A stretch of 47,192 nt of DNA from a virus, in IMG/VR virus record IMGVR_UViG_3300012920_000066, positions 1-47,192 of that record. One strand, written 5' to 3'. The notes beneath the pieces are model-generated. The model made no database searches. It worked only from the letters and a program-made list of their open reading frames with translations, and was not told where the DNA came from. The position numbers and the translations under genes were made by a program. The first letter of the stretch is position 1, and each line of letters starts with the position of its first letter. Below, piece after piece: positions 14,709-28,200 of this stretch.

Positions 14709-17700
14709 TGGCATATTCAGATAGACAAAATAATTTATTTGCCGCAGAAGATTGGAAAATTGCGTACAAGGCTTTTAGTAATATAGATTTTACATCTTAT
14801 GACTTCAATACATTACGTTTGTCAATGGTGAATTACATAAAACAAAATTTTCCAGAAAACTTTAACGACTATATCGAAAGTTCAGAATTTATATCTATTA
14901 TAGAATTACTTGCATTTGTATCTCAATCTCTTGCATTTAGAATGGATATGAACAGCAGAGAAAATTTCCTCGAAACAGCAGAAAGAAGAGAATCAGTTTT
15001 TAAACTTGCAAGAATGTTAGGCTACTCGCCAAGAAGAAGAGTACCAGCATCAGGACTTGCAAAAATAGTATCTATAACAACATCAGAAAATATTTCAGAC
15101 AGTTTAGGAAATAACCTAGCAGGTAAACCAATTTTTTGGGCTGATGCCAACAATGCAGATGCATACGAGCAATTTATTACAGTATTAAATAGTGCTTTGG
15201 CTACATCAAATAGATTTACGTCTCCTGCTAAAGACGGCAAAGTAGGTGGAATACAAACTGAAATTTATAGAGTTTTAAAAACATTAAACAGTCCATTAGC
15301 ATTTACGTTTAATTCAAATGTAGCAGGAAGCCTTAGAAAATTTGAAGTTGTTGATGCAGACTTTTTTAATGAACAATATTTTTATGAAAGGCACCCTGAC
15401 CCAGTAAACAGTTTTGGATTAATTTATAGAAATGATGGTAAAGGCCAAAATAGTCCAAATTCAGGTTTCTTTGTAATGTTAAAACAAGGAGAATTAAAAT
15501 CTCAAGACTTTAACTTTACAGCACCTTTACCTAACAGGCAACAAGACCTGGGTGTAGTAGGTGTAAACCAAACAGACTTTTGGTTACAAGAAATTAGAGG
15601 CTCAGGTTCAGTAATAACAAAATGGACACAGATACCTAATACTATTGGGCAAACTGTAAATTTTAATGCTCAACAAAACAGAACAAGAAACTTATATGCC
15701 ACAGAATCGTTACCAAATGACGATATCAGAATTAAATTTACAGATGGTAACTTTGGAAGAATACCAACAGGAATTTATAGAGCATGGTACAGAACTAGTG
15801 ATAACGAAAATTATGCTATAAGACCAGCAGATATGGCAAATAAATCCATAACAATACCGTATGAAAATAGTTTAGGACAAGCACATAGGCTAACTGTAAC
15901 ATTTAGTTTACAAAGCACAATTAACAATGGTCTTCCTACAGAGTCTGTTGGTAACATTAAAAAGAATGCATCACAGGTTTACTACACACAAAACAGAATG
16001 GTATCAGCACAAGACTATAACGTGTTTCCATTTAGCAAAAGTAGTAACATACAAAAATTAAAAGCAGTTAATAAAACTCATGCAGGACATAGCAGATACA
16101 TTGACATAAATGACCCTACAGGAACTGTTCAAAATATAGATTTATACGGTGACGATGGGTATCTTTATAAAGAATATAATACGTCATCTTCAACTACAAC
16201 AATTAGTCCTAACAATACAGCAAATAATTTTGTAGAAACTGCAATACCTGAATTACTTAAAAATCAAGGACTTAATAATTTCTTATATGAAACAGCCAGA
16301 AAGAAATGGGTAGATTATAAAAATAATTCTTTTGATTTAGAAAGTTTAGACATTACATGGCGTCCTTTACCTGTATCAGATGAAGGCGCAACAGGTTATA
16401 TGACAGAAACTACCAGTGTAACTTCTGGTGGTTCAGAATCTGTATTAACAAATACATACTTAACATTTAAACAAATTCAGGAAAATAATTTTATTAAGTG
16501 GGTAAATCCTAATGATGTTGCAGATTATAAATGGGTAAGAATTACTAGAGAAGAAAATGCAGGTTTACTTACTAGTGGATTAAGTACAGCAGTAGGTCCT
16601 TGGACATTAAGTGCAAGTATCCCCACAGGTTGGAAAGCACATGAAGTAATTGTTACACTAAGGAAAAAATTACAAGGTACTGAAATATCAGCAGTACAAA
16701 GTCAAATAGAAAACAAAAAGACATTTGGTTTAGGATATGCACCAACTTTTATAAACAGTAATTTACTTGCTGATTCCTGGTTTATTATAGAAAACGAAAA
16801 TTTAGACAAAACATCTCCTTATGGAGTTGTTGATGCTGGTAAAACAACAGGTAATCCGATTGATAGTAGTTGGTTGTTATTGTTTACATTTGTACCAATT
16901 AATGAAACCTCATACAAATATGAAATAACTATTAGAGGCGAAAATTATATTATACAGAGTAACAGTGATATTAAATTTTACAATATTAATAATGTCAAAG
17001 TAGTAGATACTAATAACAAATCCAATATGGATAAAATCAGTGTTACCACACTAAACAACAAGCCTGGCAGTACAGAAAGATTTAGATGGTACAACAGCAA
17101 TCCTAGTGTTGACAGTTTAAACGATTCCTGGTACAGTGAAGAAACAGGAGCATTTACAACACCTGCATCAAGCTCATACAGTATAGGACTTCCTTTAAGA
17201 TCCAGAGATACTAAGTGGTTTGATGTTGGATTTGAATGGGAAAGTAATTTTGGTATATTAAGAACAGTAAGTCCAACGTCTAAGACACCAGCAGATATAA
17301 TTAATTTAGATACATTTGCAAATGATACAAAGGTAAGTGTAAACACTTATTTTGATGATGGAACAGCGGCCGCACTTACAAGTAATGTTACTATTGCAAA
17401 CAATGTAGGTAGAGTCAGCAAAATACCAGGAAATATAACTATACCATTTTCAAACACAACATTTGGATACGATATTATTAATAGTGAAGGTAATGTAATG
17501 TATAAGCAATATAACACTGGAACAGGTGTTGTGGAAATATACCATGCAAACAGTAGTGGTGTTACACATAGTTTTGGTGTAAATGGTGCTAGCCATAATG
17601 CAAGTTCACTAGGTAGACTTATACTTGCAAACGTAGATGTTGCAACACAGTCTGGTAATTTAGTATATACAGATTTAGAAAATCAAAATTATTTAGATGC

Positions 17701-19264
17701 TACAGACAGTAGTGGAAAAACATTTGTAGATAAAATTGTAATAAGTTATGAAAACTTTAAAGATAGACTGGATAAAAATATTGATTGGCATATTACAGGC
17801 ACTTACAAAGAACCAGATGGATATACTGATCCTTCAAAAGTTATAGTTGCTCCATTTGATACAGATAACGATTTAGTGCCAGATAGACCATTACAATTTT
17901 CAGAATTTGTGGACTCTAACGATCTAGTATTTTTTGAAAAATATGATGATTTCGATGGTTACACTTACGAAAGACCTTCTAAGGGACAAATTTTAGACTT
18001 TAGAGGTGAAACAGTTTTAGTAAGAGACGATTCTGCAGATACATTAAGTCCAGATAGTTATTACAATCCTGTAAAATTCCAGGATTCGACAACTGGTGTT
18101 GTTAATATATCTTGGATTGTTGTTGATACATATTCTATGGTAACAACATACTTACAGAACGATACAACAAAATTAAAAGGTGTTAAAGTTTATGTTTTAG
18201 ATGAAGAAAAAGTTTATATTATGACACCAAATAGTACAGCATTAAATCAGATACGACCAGTTGAGACTGACAAATATAGTGTTAAGCAAGGACGTGGAGA
18301 ATCTCAAAACACGTTACTTCCAGAAAGTTCGCAAATGGTATTTAAGTGGGAGCATGTTGCAGACAAAGATGTAAGAGTAGATCCTAGTATTAGTAATGTG
18401 ATAGAGATGACAGTTTTAACAAAAACATACAATGCTGACATACAAAAATTTATAAATGTTCCAGGATTAAGTTTTCCAGTACCACCTTCATCACAAGAGC
18501 TTGGCATACAATTTTCTGAATTAAATAGTTTCAAAAGTGCTAGTGACAGTTTAATATTTAAAAGTGCAAAATTCAAAAGACTTTTTGGTACAGATGCTAG
18601 TCCTGAACTACAAGCAAAATTCAGAGTTGTCAAAATATCAGAAACAGCAAGTGATAACGAAATAAAATCAAAAATCATTAAAGCATTTAATGAATATTTT
18701 GCTACAAGTAATTGGGAATTCGGAGAAACTTTTTATTTTACTGAACTAAGCAGTTATGTACATCAACAATTAAATGGCTTAATAGGAAGTATAGTATTAA
18801 TACCAAAAAGCGGAAATGCCAAATTCGGCGATATGTTTAGTGTAAAACCAGAATCAAATGAATTATTTTTAAGTACAGCAAAAGTTACAGATATAGAATT
18901 AGTAAGCAAACTTACAAGAACAACAATTGATATAGACAATGTTTCAAACGTGGTTGTTGCCAATGATGCAGTTGAATCTACAGGACCATATGCAATTAAC
19001 GGATATTATCCTTTATATGCTGATGAGGATCTTGCAAATGCGGCTGGCGATGGAACAAGCCACATACATAGATTTTACGGACAGGTATTTTACATGCCAA
19101 ATGGATTGGTAATGAATAAAACAATGTTCCATGGAAATTACACAGGAACAATAGGTGAGGATAGCAGTTCAACAGGTTCAGGTTCTACTGGAAGCTCAGG
19201 CTCTAGTGGTGGATCAGGATCAAGTGGAAGTGGTGGTTCAGGATCAAGTGGAAGTGGTTATTAA
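14708..19264 (+). CDS. 6: gp6-like baseplate wedge protein, unusually long
   Basis: The N-terminal 120 residues carry the gp6 signature: TLRLSMVNYIKQNFPENFND, then SSEFISIIELLAFVSQSLAF, RMDMNSRENFLETA and RMLGYSPRR. The C-terminal core of the family returns near residues 1240-1400. T4 gp6 has 660 residues; this protein has 1518, the extra length being a large central insertion of beta-rich sequence with many Asn, Ser and Thr. The last 33 residues are almost only Ser and Gly. gp6 forms the iris ring around the hub, and enlarged loops could contact the host or the giant neighbour protein. It lies between gp25 and the gp7-like gene, as in T4. Confidence 0.88.
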   Translation: MAYSDRQNNLFAAEDWKIAYKAFSNIDFTSYDFNTLRLSMVNYIKQNFPENFNDYIESSEFISIIELLAFVSQSLAFRMDMNSRENFLETAERRESVFKLARMLGYSPRRRVPASGLAKIVSITTSENISDSLGNNLAGKPIFWADANNADAYEQFITVLNSALATSNRFTSPAKDGKVGGIQTEIYRVLKTLNSPLAFTFNSNVAGSLRKFEVVDADFFNEQYFYERHPDPVNSFGLIYRNDGKGQNSPNSGFFVMLKQGELKSQDFNFTAPLPNRQQDLGVVGVNQTDFWLQEIRGSGSVITKWTQIPNTIGQTVNFNAQQNRTRNLYATESLPNDDIRIKFTDGNFGRIPTGIYRAWYRTSDNENYAIRPADMANKSITIPYENSLGQAHRLTVTFSLQSTINNGLPTESVGNIKKNASQVYYTQNRMVSAQDYNVFPFSKSSNIQKLKAVNKTHAGHSRYIDINDPTGTVQNIDLYGDDGYLYKEYNTSSSTTTISPNNTANNFVETAIPELLKNQGLNNFLYETARKKWVDYKNNSFDLESLDITWRPLPVSDEGATGYMTETTSVTSGGSESVLTNTYLTFKQIQENNFIKWVNPNDVADYKWVRITREENAGLLTSGLSTAVGPWTLSASIPTGWKAHEVIVTLRKKLQGTEISAVQSQIENKKTFGLGYAPTFINSNLLADSWFIIENENLDKTSPYGVVDAGKTTGNPIDSSWLLLFTFVPINETSYKYEITIRGENYIIQSNSDIKFYNINNVKVVDTNNKSNMDKISVTTLNNKPGSTERFRWYNSNPSVDSLNDSWYSEETGAFTTPASSSYSIGLPLRSRDTKWFDVGFEWESNFGILRTVSPTSKTPADIINLDTFANDTKVSVNTYFDDGTAAALTSNVTIANNVGRVSKIPGNITIPFSNTTFGYDIINSEGNVMYKQYNTGTGVVEIYHANSSGVTHSFGVNGASHNASSLGRLILANVDVATQSGNLVYTDLENQNYLDATDSSGKTFVDKIVISYENFKDRLDKNIDWHITGTYKEPDGYTDPSKVIVAPFDTDNDLVPDRPLQFSEFVDSNDLVFFEKYDDFDGYTYERPSKGQILDFRGETVLVRDDSADTLSPDSYYNPVKFQDSTTGVVNISWIVVDTYSMVTTYLQNDTTKLKGVKVYVLDEEKVYIMTPNSTALNQIRPVETDKYSVKQGRGESQNTLLPESSQMVFKWEHVADKDVRVDPSISNVIEMTVLTKTYNADIQKFINVPGLSFPVPPSSQELGIQFSELNSFKSASDSLIFKSAKFKRLFGTDASPELQAKFRVVKISETASDNEIKSKIIKAFNEYFATSNWEFGETFYFTELSSYVHQQLNGLIGSIVLIPKSGNAKFGDMFSVKPESNELFLSTAKVTDIELVSKLTRTTIDIDNVSNVVVANDAVESTGPYAINGYYPLYADEDLANAAGDGTSHIHRFYGQVFYMPNGLVMNKTMFHGNYTGTIGEDSSSTGSGSTGSSGSSGGSGSSGSGGSGSSGSGY
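19211..19258 (+). repeat. 24-bp tandem repeat in the Ser/Gly tail of gp6
   Basis: Two copies of a 24-base unit (19211-19234 and 19235-19258) differ at one position. Each encodes GSGSSGSG. A similar but more diverged unit precedes them. Confidence 0.8.
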
Positions 19265-22200
19265 TGGCTGACAAATTATATAAAAAGTTACCAGGAGTAT
19301 TGCAAACTACTGCGATAAAAAACTTCTTTGATAGTACTGTAGAGCAACTTTTTAGTCCTGCTAATGTTGAAGTTATAAATGGCTTCTTAGGTAAGCAGGA
19401 CAGCAATCAGTTTAATGTTAAAGGTAGTTTTTTAAGAGAGAGTACTGCAAATAGACATCATTACAGTTTAACACCAGCAGTAAATACACTAAACCTAGAA
19501 ACAGGCGAAAGTGAAAATTTTATTTTTTATGATGAGCTGGTTGATAAACTAAAAGTTTATGGTGTCGATACAAAAGATCATAATAGACTTTTTAGCACAA
19601 ATTATACATCATTCTTACCTCCTATAGATATAGACAAATTTGTAAACTATCAGGAATATTTTTGGAGCAACAATGATTTAAGAGCAATCACAGTTGCAGG
19701 ATCTTTAGAAAATCCTATAGACATAGATACTGACATTATAGGCAAAAAATCTTTTACTTCTGCAAACAATGTTACATTTAAAAATGGAATGGTGGTTTCC
19801 TTTTCAGGAGAATTTGTTATACCATCAAACAGATCTGGTATAGATTACTATGTTGAAGGTGTTGGAGAATCCATAAGACTAATACCTAGAAACCAAAACG
19901 TAGCAACAGGATATGCTACTGCTGTTTTAACAACATGGGATAATACTATTTTTACAGAGCTGGATAGTAATGTAAAACATACAGCAGGTAATATAACAAG
20001 TGTACAAATAGACAATGCAGGTATAGGATACTTAAATCCTACAGTAACATTTACTGGAGCAAATACAACACCTGCAACAGCAACAGCAAATGCTAATGCA
20101 TCTGGTAGCATCACAGATATTACTGTAACTGCAAATGGTACAGAATATAGTGCGCCTATAGGAATGGTTGTCACTGGTACAGAAGTATTTACAACACTTA
20201 ATGTTGCAAACACAATGGTATCATTTTATAATGCAGACAAAAGTACTAAAAAATATTCGTACAATAAATTAGCACTAGATGACAGCAGTAATATTTTTGT
20301 AGGACAAAATGTATTAATAAGTGGAACAGACAATGCAACAGTAGAAAGTTTAACAAATACTTCTATTGTTTCCATTAACAATATTACAAATAGTTTTGAT
20401 ACAAATAGAACACCTGGAATTTATACATCATCAGGTACTACAAGTGGTAGTGGTATAAATCAAAACTTTAGAGTTACAGTTTTTGATGAAACAGAAATTC
20501 AAACAATAGCAAACGTAAATGATAATAAATCTGTATGGGAAGGAAATGCTACTGTAGTTGCAATAAGAACAAACCTTACAAGAACAGGACTTACTGGTAA
20601 TGGAGGTTCAGGTACTGGAGCAACATTTGATGTTGAGTATGACGGGAGCCAAAATGTTACAGTTAGTGTTAATAATGCTGGTAGTGGATACCGTAGAAAT
20701 GATTTAATTAGTATTTTTGGTGACGACATAGATGGAATACCTGGAGGTGTTGATTTAACATTTAATGTTTTAGAGATAGAAAAACCTCAAGGCATATTTG
20801 AACTAGGAAATATCACACTTAGTAATGTGTCAGTTTCAGATACATCATTTTTAGTAGACATGTTAGACGTCCCCACAGCAGGAAACATAGCAACATCAGG
20901 TTCAGGTAATGATGCAATATTTAATGTTGTTATAAGTTCAGGTACTGTTAGTATTGATATTAATGATGGAGGTATTGACTTTTCAGAAGGAGATACTTTT
21001 ACAATTTATGGTAATCTTTTTGGAAGTGCAAACTCAGATACAATAACATTTACAATAGATAATGTTCTCGAACCAGGCGATAGTTTTATAGAATTACTTA
21101 ACGGTGGTACAGGACATGCTGTAGGTGATACAATTACAATTACTGACGCACAAATGGGCTCAGGTGGTGGATCAGATTTAACTTTTGGTATTGCTAGAGA
21201 AGGCGATATACTAGAAATTTCCGAGCAAGTATTACTAAATCAGGGTTCAAATTTAAGTGTAATATTTAATGGCACAGGATTTGAAGGCACAATAAGAACA
21301 GATATGTTCACATTTACTTCAAATGCTAGTGGTACATTTACCACTGGTATTTCAGATATGGCACTTAGTGGAGTTGACCCAAACACTGGAGACTTTTATT
21401 TAGGTGGTGCACCTGATAGCTCAACTAATTATGGTTGGGATTTAGATACAGATTTAGACGGTGATGGAGATGCTGTTTGGGGTGGTAAAACATCTCAAGG
21501 CAATCCAGACTATAATGTTATTAAAAGAGGTTCTGTAAACAGAAATATCTGGAGTAGGGTAAACTTTTGGCATCATAAACAAAATTATATTGATGCCGGT
21601 ATGGATGTACCTTCCAAAGAATTTAGAGCAAAAAGACCTATTATTGAATTTGACCATGATATTGAATTATATAATCATGGTACAAAATTTATAGGAGAAG
21701 TTTTAGTTGTAGAACCTGTAAAATCAAAATCAGAAATAGAAGGCTCTGCAGTAAGTATTTTGGTAGATGGTTCACCTTTACCAGTTGGTGGTACAATTAT
21801 ATTCCCTAACGAATCACCTAGTACAGCCAAATACATTTACAAAGTAGAACATGCAAACGCAGTAATAAATTTAACAAGAGTAGCAAACTTAAATGAAAAT
21901 CCTGTTAATTCTGTAGATGGTGATGCAGATTTTGTACCGTTAGAATTTACAGAAGGTTCAGTAGTTAATGTAAAAGCAGGTGAGCAAAACATTGGTTCAG
22001 AATGGTATTGGAAAAACAACCAATTAATAAAAGCACAAGAAAAATTAACATTACATCAGGCACCATTGTTTAATGCCTTTAATGATGAGGGAAATAATTT
22101 AGGTGATACAACAATATTTGCAAATAATGACTTTGCAGGTAGCAAAATATTTAATTATAAAATTGGATCAGGAACAAAGGATTCTGTATTAAACTTTCCT

Positions 22201-25200
22201 TTAACATTTAAACAATTTTATAAATCTAGTGAAATACAATTTGAAAATTTCTTAGAAACAGATAAAGTTACATATACAAAAGACAATACAAAAACTACTG
22301 TACCTGGTTATTTTTATTACAAAAAAGAAAAAACAATTCCCGAATATCATAATTTATGGAAAGAAGGAACAAATAAATCTAAGCAATCTGTAAAAACATT
22401 TTATTATATAGACAGGTTTGATTTAACAGACGAAAACTTGATTTATTTTATTGGCTGTATTCCAGAAGTGAACACAAATGCTCCTAGTGGATACGATATA
22501 AAAGTTAAAGTTAATAATGATATAGTTACAAACTATACTTACACAAATAATGGACTAATAAAATTTAACAGTTTTAATTTTAAAAATAATGATGTCATAG
22601 AAATTGAAGCTCATTCTAAAACTGGTTTAATATCTGAAAGAAGTATTAGTAAATTTGATGTACCACTTACATGGGATAGAAATACAGGTAAATTAGATAT
22701 AGAAAATATATCAAAGCCAGAGTACTTAGAGCATTTTTCAAACTTTATTAAAAATACTCCTGGGCTTACAGGTGAAGCATTGGGTAATAACAATGTAAAA
22801 GATTTGGTTACAAATCCTTCTAATGCTACAGATATTGTAAAAAGTGATGAAGATTTAATTTTAGGTTCTTTCCTAATAGATGATAGGCCTCATAATTTAG
22901 TAGATGCAATAAACTTTTCTCATAAAGAGTTTATAGGCTATAAAAACAGATTTAAATCAGAAATAGAAAGATATTATAATTCTACAGTAACAGAAGGTTA
23001 CTCTAATGAATATATTTTAGAAAAAGTTTTAAGAAATGTAATCTCATATAGTGTTGGAAAAGATGTGTTCCAAAGAACATATACAATACCTTTTGGTGAC
23101 AATTATGTTCAAGAAGAAAAAATTATAAACACATTAAATGATACTACTTATACACCAACAAAATATTTAGATCTAAGCAAAATAGAAAATAGTATATTAG
23201 TTTACAGAGTCAGAGGCGCACAAGTTGATTTGCTTGAAATAGACAGAGACTATAGTTTAACATCAACCTCAACAACTAATACATTTACGCCATCATCTGC
23301 ATTAGATTTACAATTAGCAGATAGACTTGTATTTAAAATTTATGATAAAGAACGTGATAGTGCTGAATGTCCTCCTACACCAAGTGTTCTAGGACTGTAC
23401 CCTCTTACACAACCAGAAATAATTACTGATAACTCGTTTCAAACTCCAATAGAAGTAATTGTTGGACATGACGGCAGTAAAACTCCTACAGTTGGTACTG
23501 AATTAGACCAAATTTTATTAGAATTTGAAACTAGAATTTATAATAGTGCAAAAAAAGAGTTCAGAGATGCAAACAGTTTACCAGAGTTAAGTGTATTCAA
23601 TGTAAGAGCTGGTAAATTTAGAAATACAAACTTCACAAATGATGAATGGTACGATTTAATGCGAAGTAATTTTAATACATGGAGCATTAAGAATAAAACA
23701 GATTTTGTTAAAAACGAATTTTATGATAGTAATAATGAATGGACTTGGAACTACCGAGGCAAAACAGGACTACCAGGACACTGGAGAGGCTGGTACGAAT
23801 ATTATTATGATACAGTAAGGCCACATACCCATCCTTGGGAAATGTTAGGATTTACAGAAAAACCAACTTGGTGGGACACCCAATATATTACAACTACATA
23901 TACAGATTACAGCAGTAGTAATATTCCCATGTGGGACGATTTAGAACTTGGTTTAATAAGACAAGGACCTAGAGAAAACTTGTCTGGTGACGAATATAAA
24001 GATTTAGAAAATAATCCATGTGCAAGACCAGGATTAAAAGATGTTATTCCTGTAGACAGCAGTGGAAATTTACTATCACCTTATGATATCGACTCTACAG
24101 GCTCAACAACTATTAGTAAAACTTATGTGGAAACGGTTGCTAATACAAGTCAAGGCTATAAAACTACAAGTTATCTATTAACGGATGGTTTGAACATAGA
24201 ATTTGACAGTTCAAACATTTATGTACATAGTAAAAATATACCAAATTATGATTTAAGTAAAATAAACACTTCTGACAGTGGACAACCTGTAAAAAATATA
24301 AATTCTGCTTATGGAATACCCATAGTAGATTTAAATACAATTAGTTTATCTAATACAAGCATGGTATCAGGTGCTATAGGTATTTTAATTAACGGCCAAC
24401 CATTAAATAACCCTAATAATGGCAATACATTTGAAAATCAGGGTGTTTGGAATTATAATTCAGGATTTTTATACAAAGATGAAAGAGATCAGGGCATTAT
24501 TGCTCATACTGACAGCAATGGATTAGCAACTGTAACAGTTCCAACTGCAGAAATGAGTAATACTGAAGTTTGGGGCAACAGTACTACACACTCTGGCATA
24601 GTTGGTTGGGCATTTGATGGATTACCAATATATGGTCCATATGGATACAGCACATATCATGCTAATGGTTTTGTAAATGACAATGCTATAACAAATATAA
24701 AAAGTAGTTTTGAATTAAAACCTGGTGTGAGAAGTAGCCATCCAGGAGGTAACCATACTGGTTTATTTTTAGAAGATTACCAATATAGTGCATCATTAGA
24801 AGCATTACCTGGGAGAACAAGCAAATATAACACAAGATACGGTGTTACTCCTGACTCTCCAAGCACACCTATAAGATTTTATGTAGTAACCATCGACGAT
24901 GAAGGCAAATCTATGTTTCCTTATGCAGTTGGTGGAGGTACACAAACAGACAATACATATAATAGCGAATTTTATGCAACACCATTTGAGATTTCTACAA
25001 ATAAAAATGGTACATTTAATAATGGTAGCACCACAACATCAGCAATTAGAAGTGTGTTTACCGAAACGCAAACTAACGATGGTACACAAGGTGCAGAATG
25101 GAGATTTGGTGACGGTGCTCCAGTAGAAAATGCTTGGAAATACAGTTCATCTTATCCTTATGCAGTTATATCTGCATTACTGTTAAGTAAACCAGGAAAA

Positions 25201-28200
25201 TTTGCAAGAGCATTTGCAGATCCTACAGCATTATTAAAAACAACACTTGGACCTAAGTCATTTAGGGTTGATAAAAATACAAGAAAAACTTGGAACTATA
25301 AAAATGCTGATCAATTTAAGATTCATGGTACTCTTGATACAGATAATAACTTTATAACTAATATAGGTTACTCACAATTCATAAGATCATGGTTAAAATT
25401 CCAAAATTATGAAATTACAGATTATTTTAAAGATATTTTATATACTTTAAACAGTAAAATTTCTCATAGAATGGCTGGATTTGTTGATAGTGACACAGCA
25501 ACTATAAAAACAGATCAATTTAGTACCACAGGTAATGCAACAAGCATTATTATCCCTGTAGAAAACAGAACAATTTCTATTCATGACAGTGGCGACAAAA
25601 CTAGAAACAATTACTCAGGTGTTATTGTAGAAAAAACTGAAAAAGGATATAAATTAAAAGGTTTCGATCCAACTTTATCGTATTTTAATATTTTAGAGAG
25701 TAATAAAGACAAAAATTCGCAGTCAATTACTAGAGGTGGTACTCCTGTAGCATATACAAATTGGGCAACAAATAAAGAATGGCCAATAGGGACTATTGTA
25801 AACTATTTAGGAGCATACTATCAGGCAAACATACGAGTTCCTGAAAGTGATACATTTACTGCATCACAATGGACTAGATTACCATCACTTCCGCAACAAG
25901 GTGGTGCTAAAGGTATTATATATTTAGAGTCAACAGGAATTATCAAACGTGTAGACTACAACAGAGAGTTTGAAACAGTACAAGAAGTATTTGATATACT
26001 TGTAAGTTTAGGAAGATATCAAGAATCTTTAGGATTCGATTTTGGAGAATACGATAATACCATAAATGCAGAAAAGAATTGGATTTATGCCGCAGAACAA
26101 TTTTTATTCTGGGTATCAGGAGGCTGGGAGATAGGAAATACACTAGAATTGTCTCCAGGTGCTGGAAAAATTAGTTTTTATAAAGAAAATGAAGCAATTA
26201 GTGAAATTAAAAGGGTATATAGAGACCAATTTAGTATTTTAGATCAAGATGGCTCTGCAATAGACCCTAAAGATTGTGAAATTATCAGAGAAGGTAACAA
26301 ACTAGAGATATCTCCTCCAATTGGAAAACAAATATTCAGTTTAACAGTATATACTAAACAAGTAGAACATATTTTAAGTGTAGATAGTATATCAGAATTT
26401 AATGATACTTACTATAACGATTTGCTTAACCAAAGAATTAGAAGATTAAACTTTAAAGGTAAACGTACATTAGGTTGGGAAGGAAGATTTAGCTCAGAAG
26501 GTTTCATAATTGAAGGTGGTGAGCTACAACCTAACTTAGACAATATTACATCAACTATGGCAAATTATCATACTATTGGTTTTGTGCCAGTTGACAAGCA
26601 AATTTACAATGCATCAAGACGATTAATTGGATTTGAGACTAAACCTTACTTGACAGAATTAGGAATTACTGATGATGAACAAGTAGAATTTTATAAAGGC
26701 GCTATCCAATCTAAAGGTACTTTAAATGCTATTGGCAAAATACTTAATAGTAACGCAATAGTACAAGGAAATGTAAGCATATTTGATGAGTGGGCTCTTA
26801 AAGCAGGCTCATTTGGTGATTTAGATAACAATCAAAGTATAGAACTAAAACTCTCTAAGCAAGATATTGTTCAAGATCCTCAATTATTCCAATTAGAGTT
26901 CCCTGAAGATACAACTGGCATAGTAAAAGAAATTGTTATAACAGAAAGAAAATCTAGTTACTATGAAACGCCACTTATTGAAATAAATGCTCCTACAAAG
27001 TCGCCTAAAAAACAGGCTACAGCAGTTGCTACTTTAAGTTCAGATGGTACAATAAATAGTATTTCAATTACAGAGCCAGGATCTGGATACGAGAAAGATG
27101 ATACAACACTTACTGTTCTTACATCAAATTTAAATGTAGCAAGTAACACATACACATTTAATTATGTGTCTGCTGTAAGTACATCATTGTTTGCTGATGC
27201 AAATGTCACAGGTATTGCAAATATTACAATTATAGACCATTTTGCTAGTAATGTATCTGCACAAAACATTGATTTAAGTTCAGTAACAGAAGTTGCAAAT
27301 ATAGTTACACAAATAAATCAAAATAGTGTAACAAATGCAAATATTACAGCATCGGCTATAGCAACATTTGACTCCAATGCAAATACTACTACACATGTTT
27401 TACAAATATCTGGTTCTGATTTTACATTAGGTGGTTCAGGTCTTGCAAATTTAAATTTAACAGCACAAAGATATCAACCAAGACAAAGATTTGGTTTTAA
27501 TATTGCTAATAATACAACTGTAAGCGATGTGGTTGTTGCTGTAGATGGTACTAATGTTCCAAGAGTAGATGGAAATGTAACTTATTGGGAATACGATCCT
27601 GGGGATAGATTCCAATATACAACATCAACACTTACAACAAGTGGTTCATTTGATGTAGATATAGCATCACTAACTGGACTAATAAACTCTAGTAGTGTAC
27701 TAGCAGATGAAAATACAACTTTAGTAGAAGGTTTATATCCATATGTTGATGTTTATGTAAACGGAACAAAATTAGAAAACACAGTAGACCAAAGTCAATA
27801 TTCTGTACCAAACAATACTACAGTTAGAATTTTAGATGTAACAAATCTTGAGGAAGGCAATATTGTACCTAACTCAAATATCTATGTTGTTGAAAAAGCA
27901 ACCATAGACTTTACAGATGACTATCAAGGTGACGTTCCAAGTAGCGAATTAAGTATTAAAGTACAAAGTAATGAAGGATTTAGTGTACAATTAAGCAGTA
28001 AAAGAATATTTGATATTACTCCAGATATAAAAAATGATGAAATAATTACAATAGATATAGACGACAAGCACAGGTTCCTTAAAAAGCCTACAGGTATTAG
28101 AACAAATGAGCTTTGGCCACTAGTATCAAATGTTGACTATACTGGTGTTAAAGATGCAGAATTTACAAAGTTACCAAATGCAGGTTATGTAGATAGAAAT

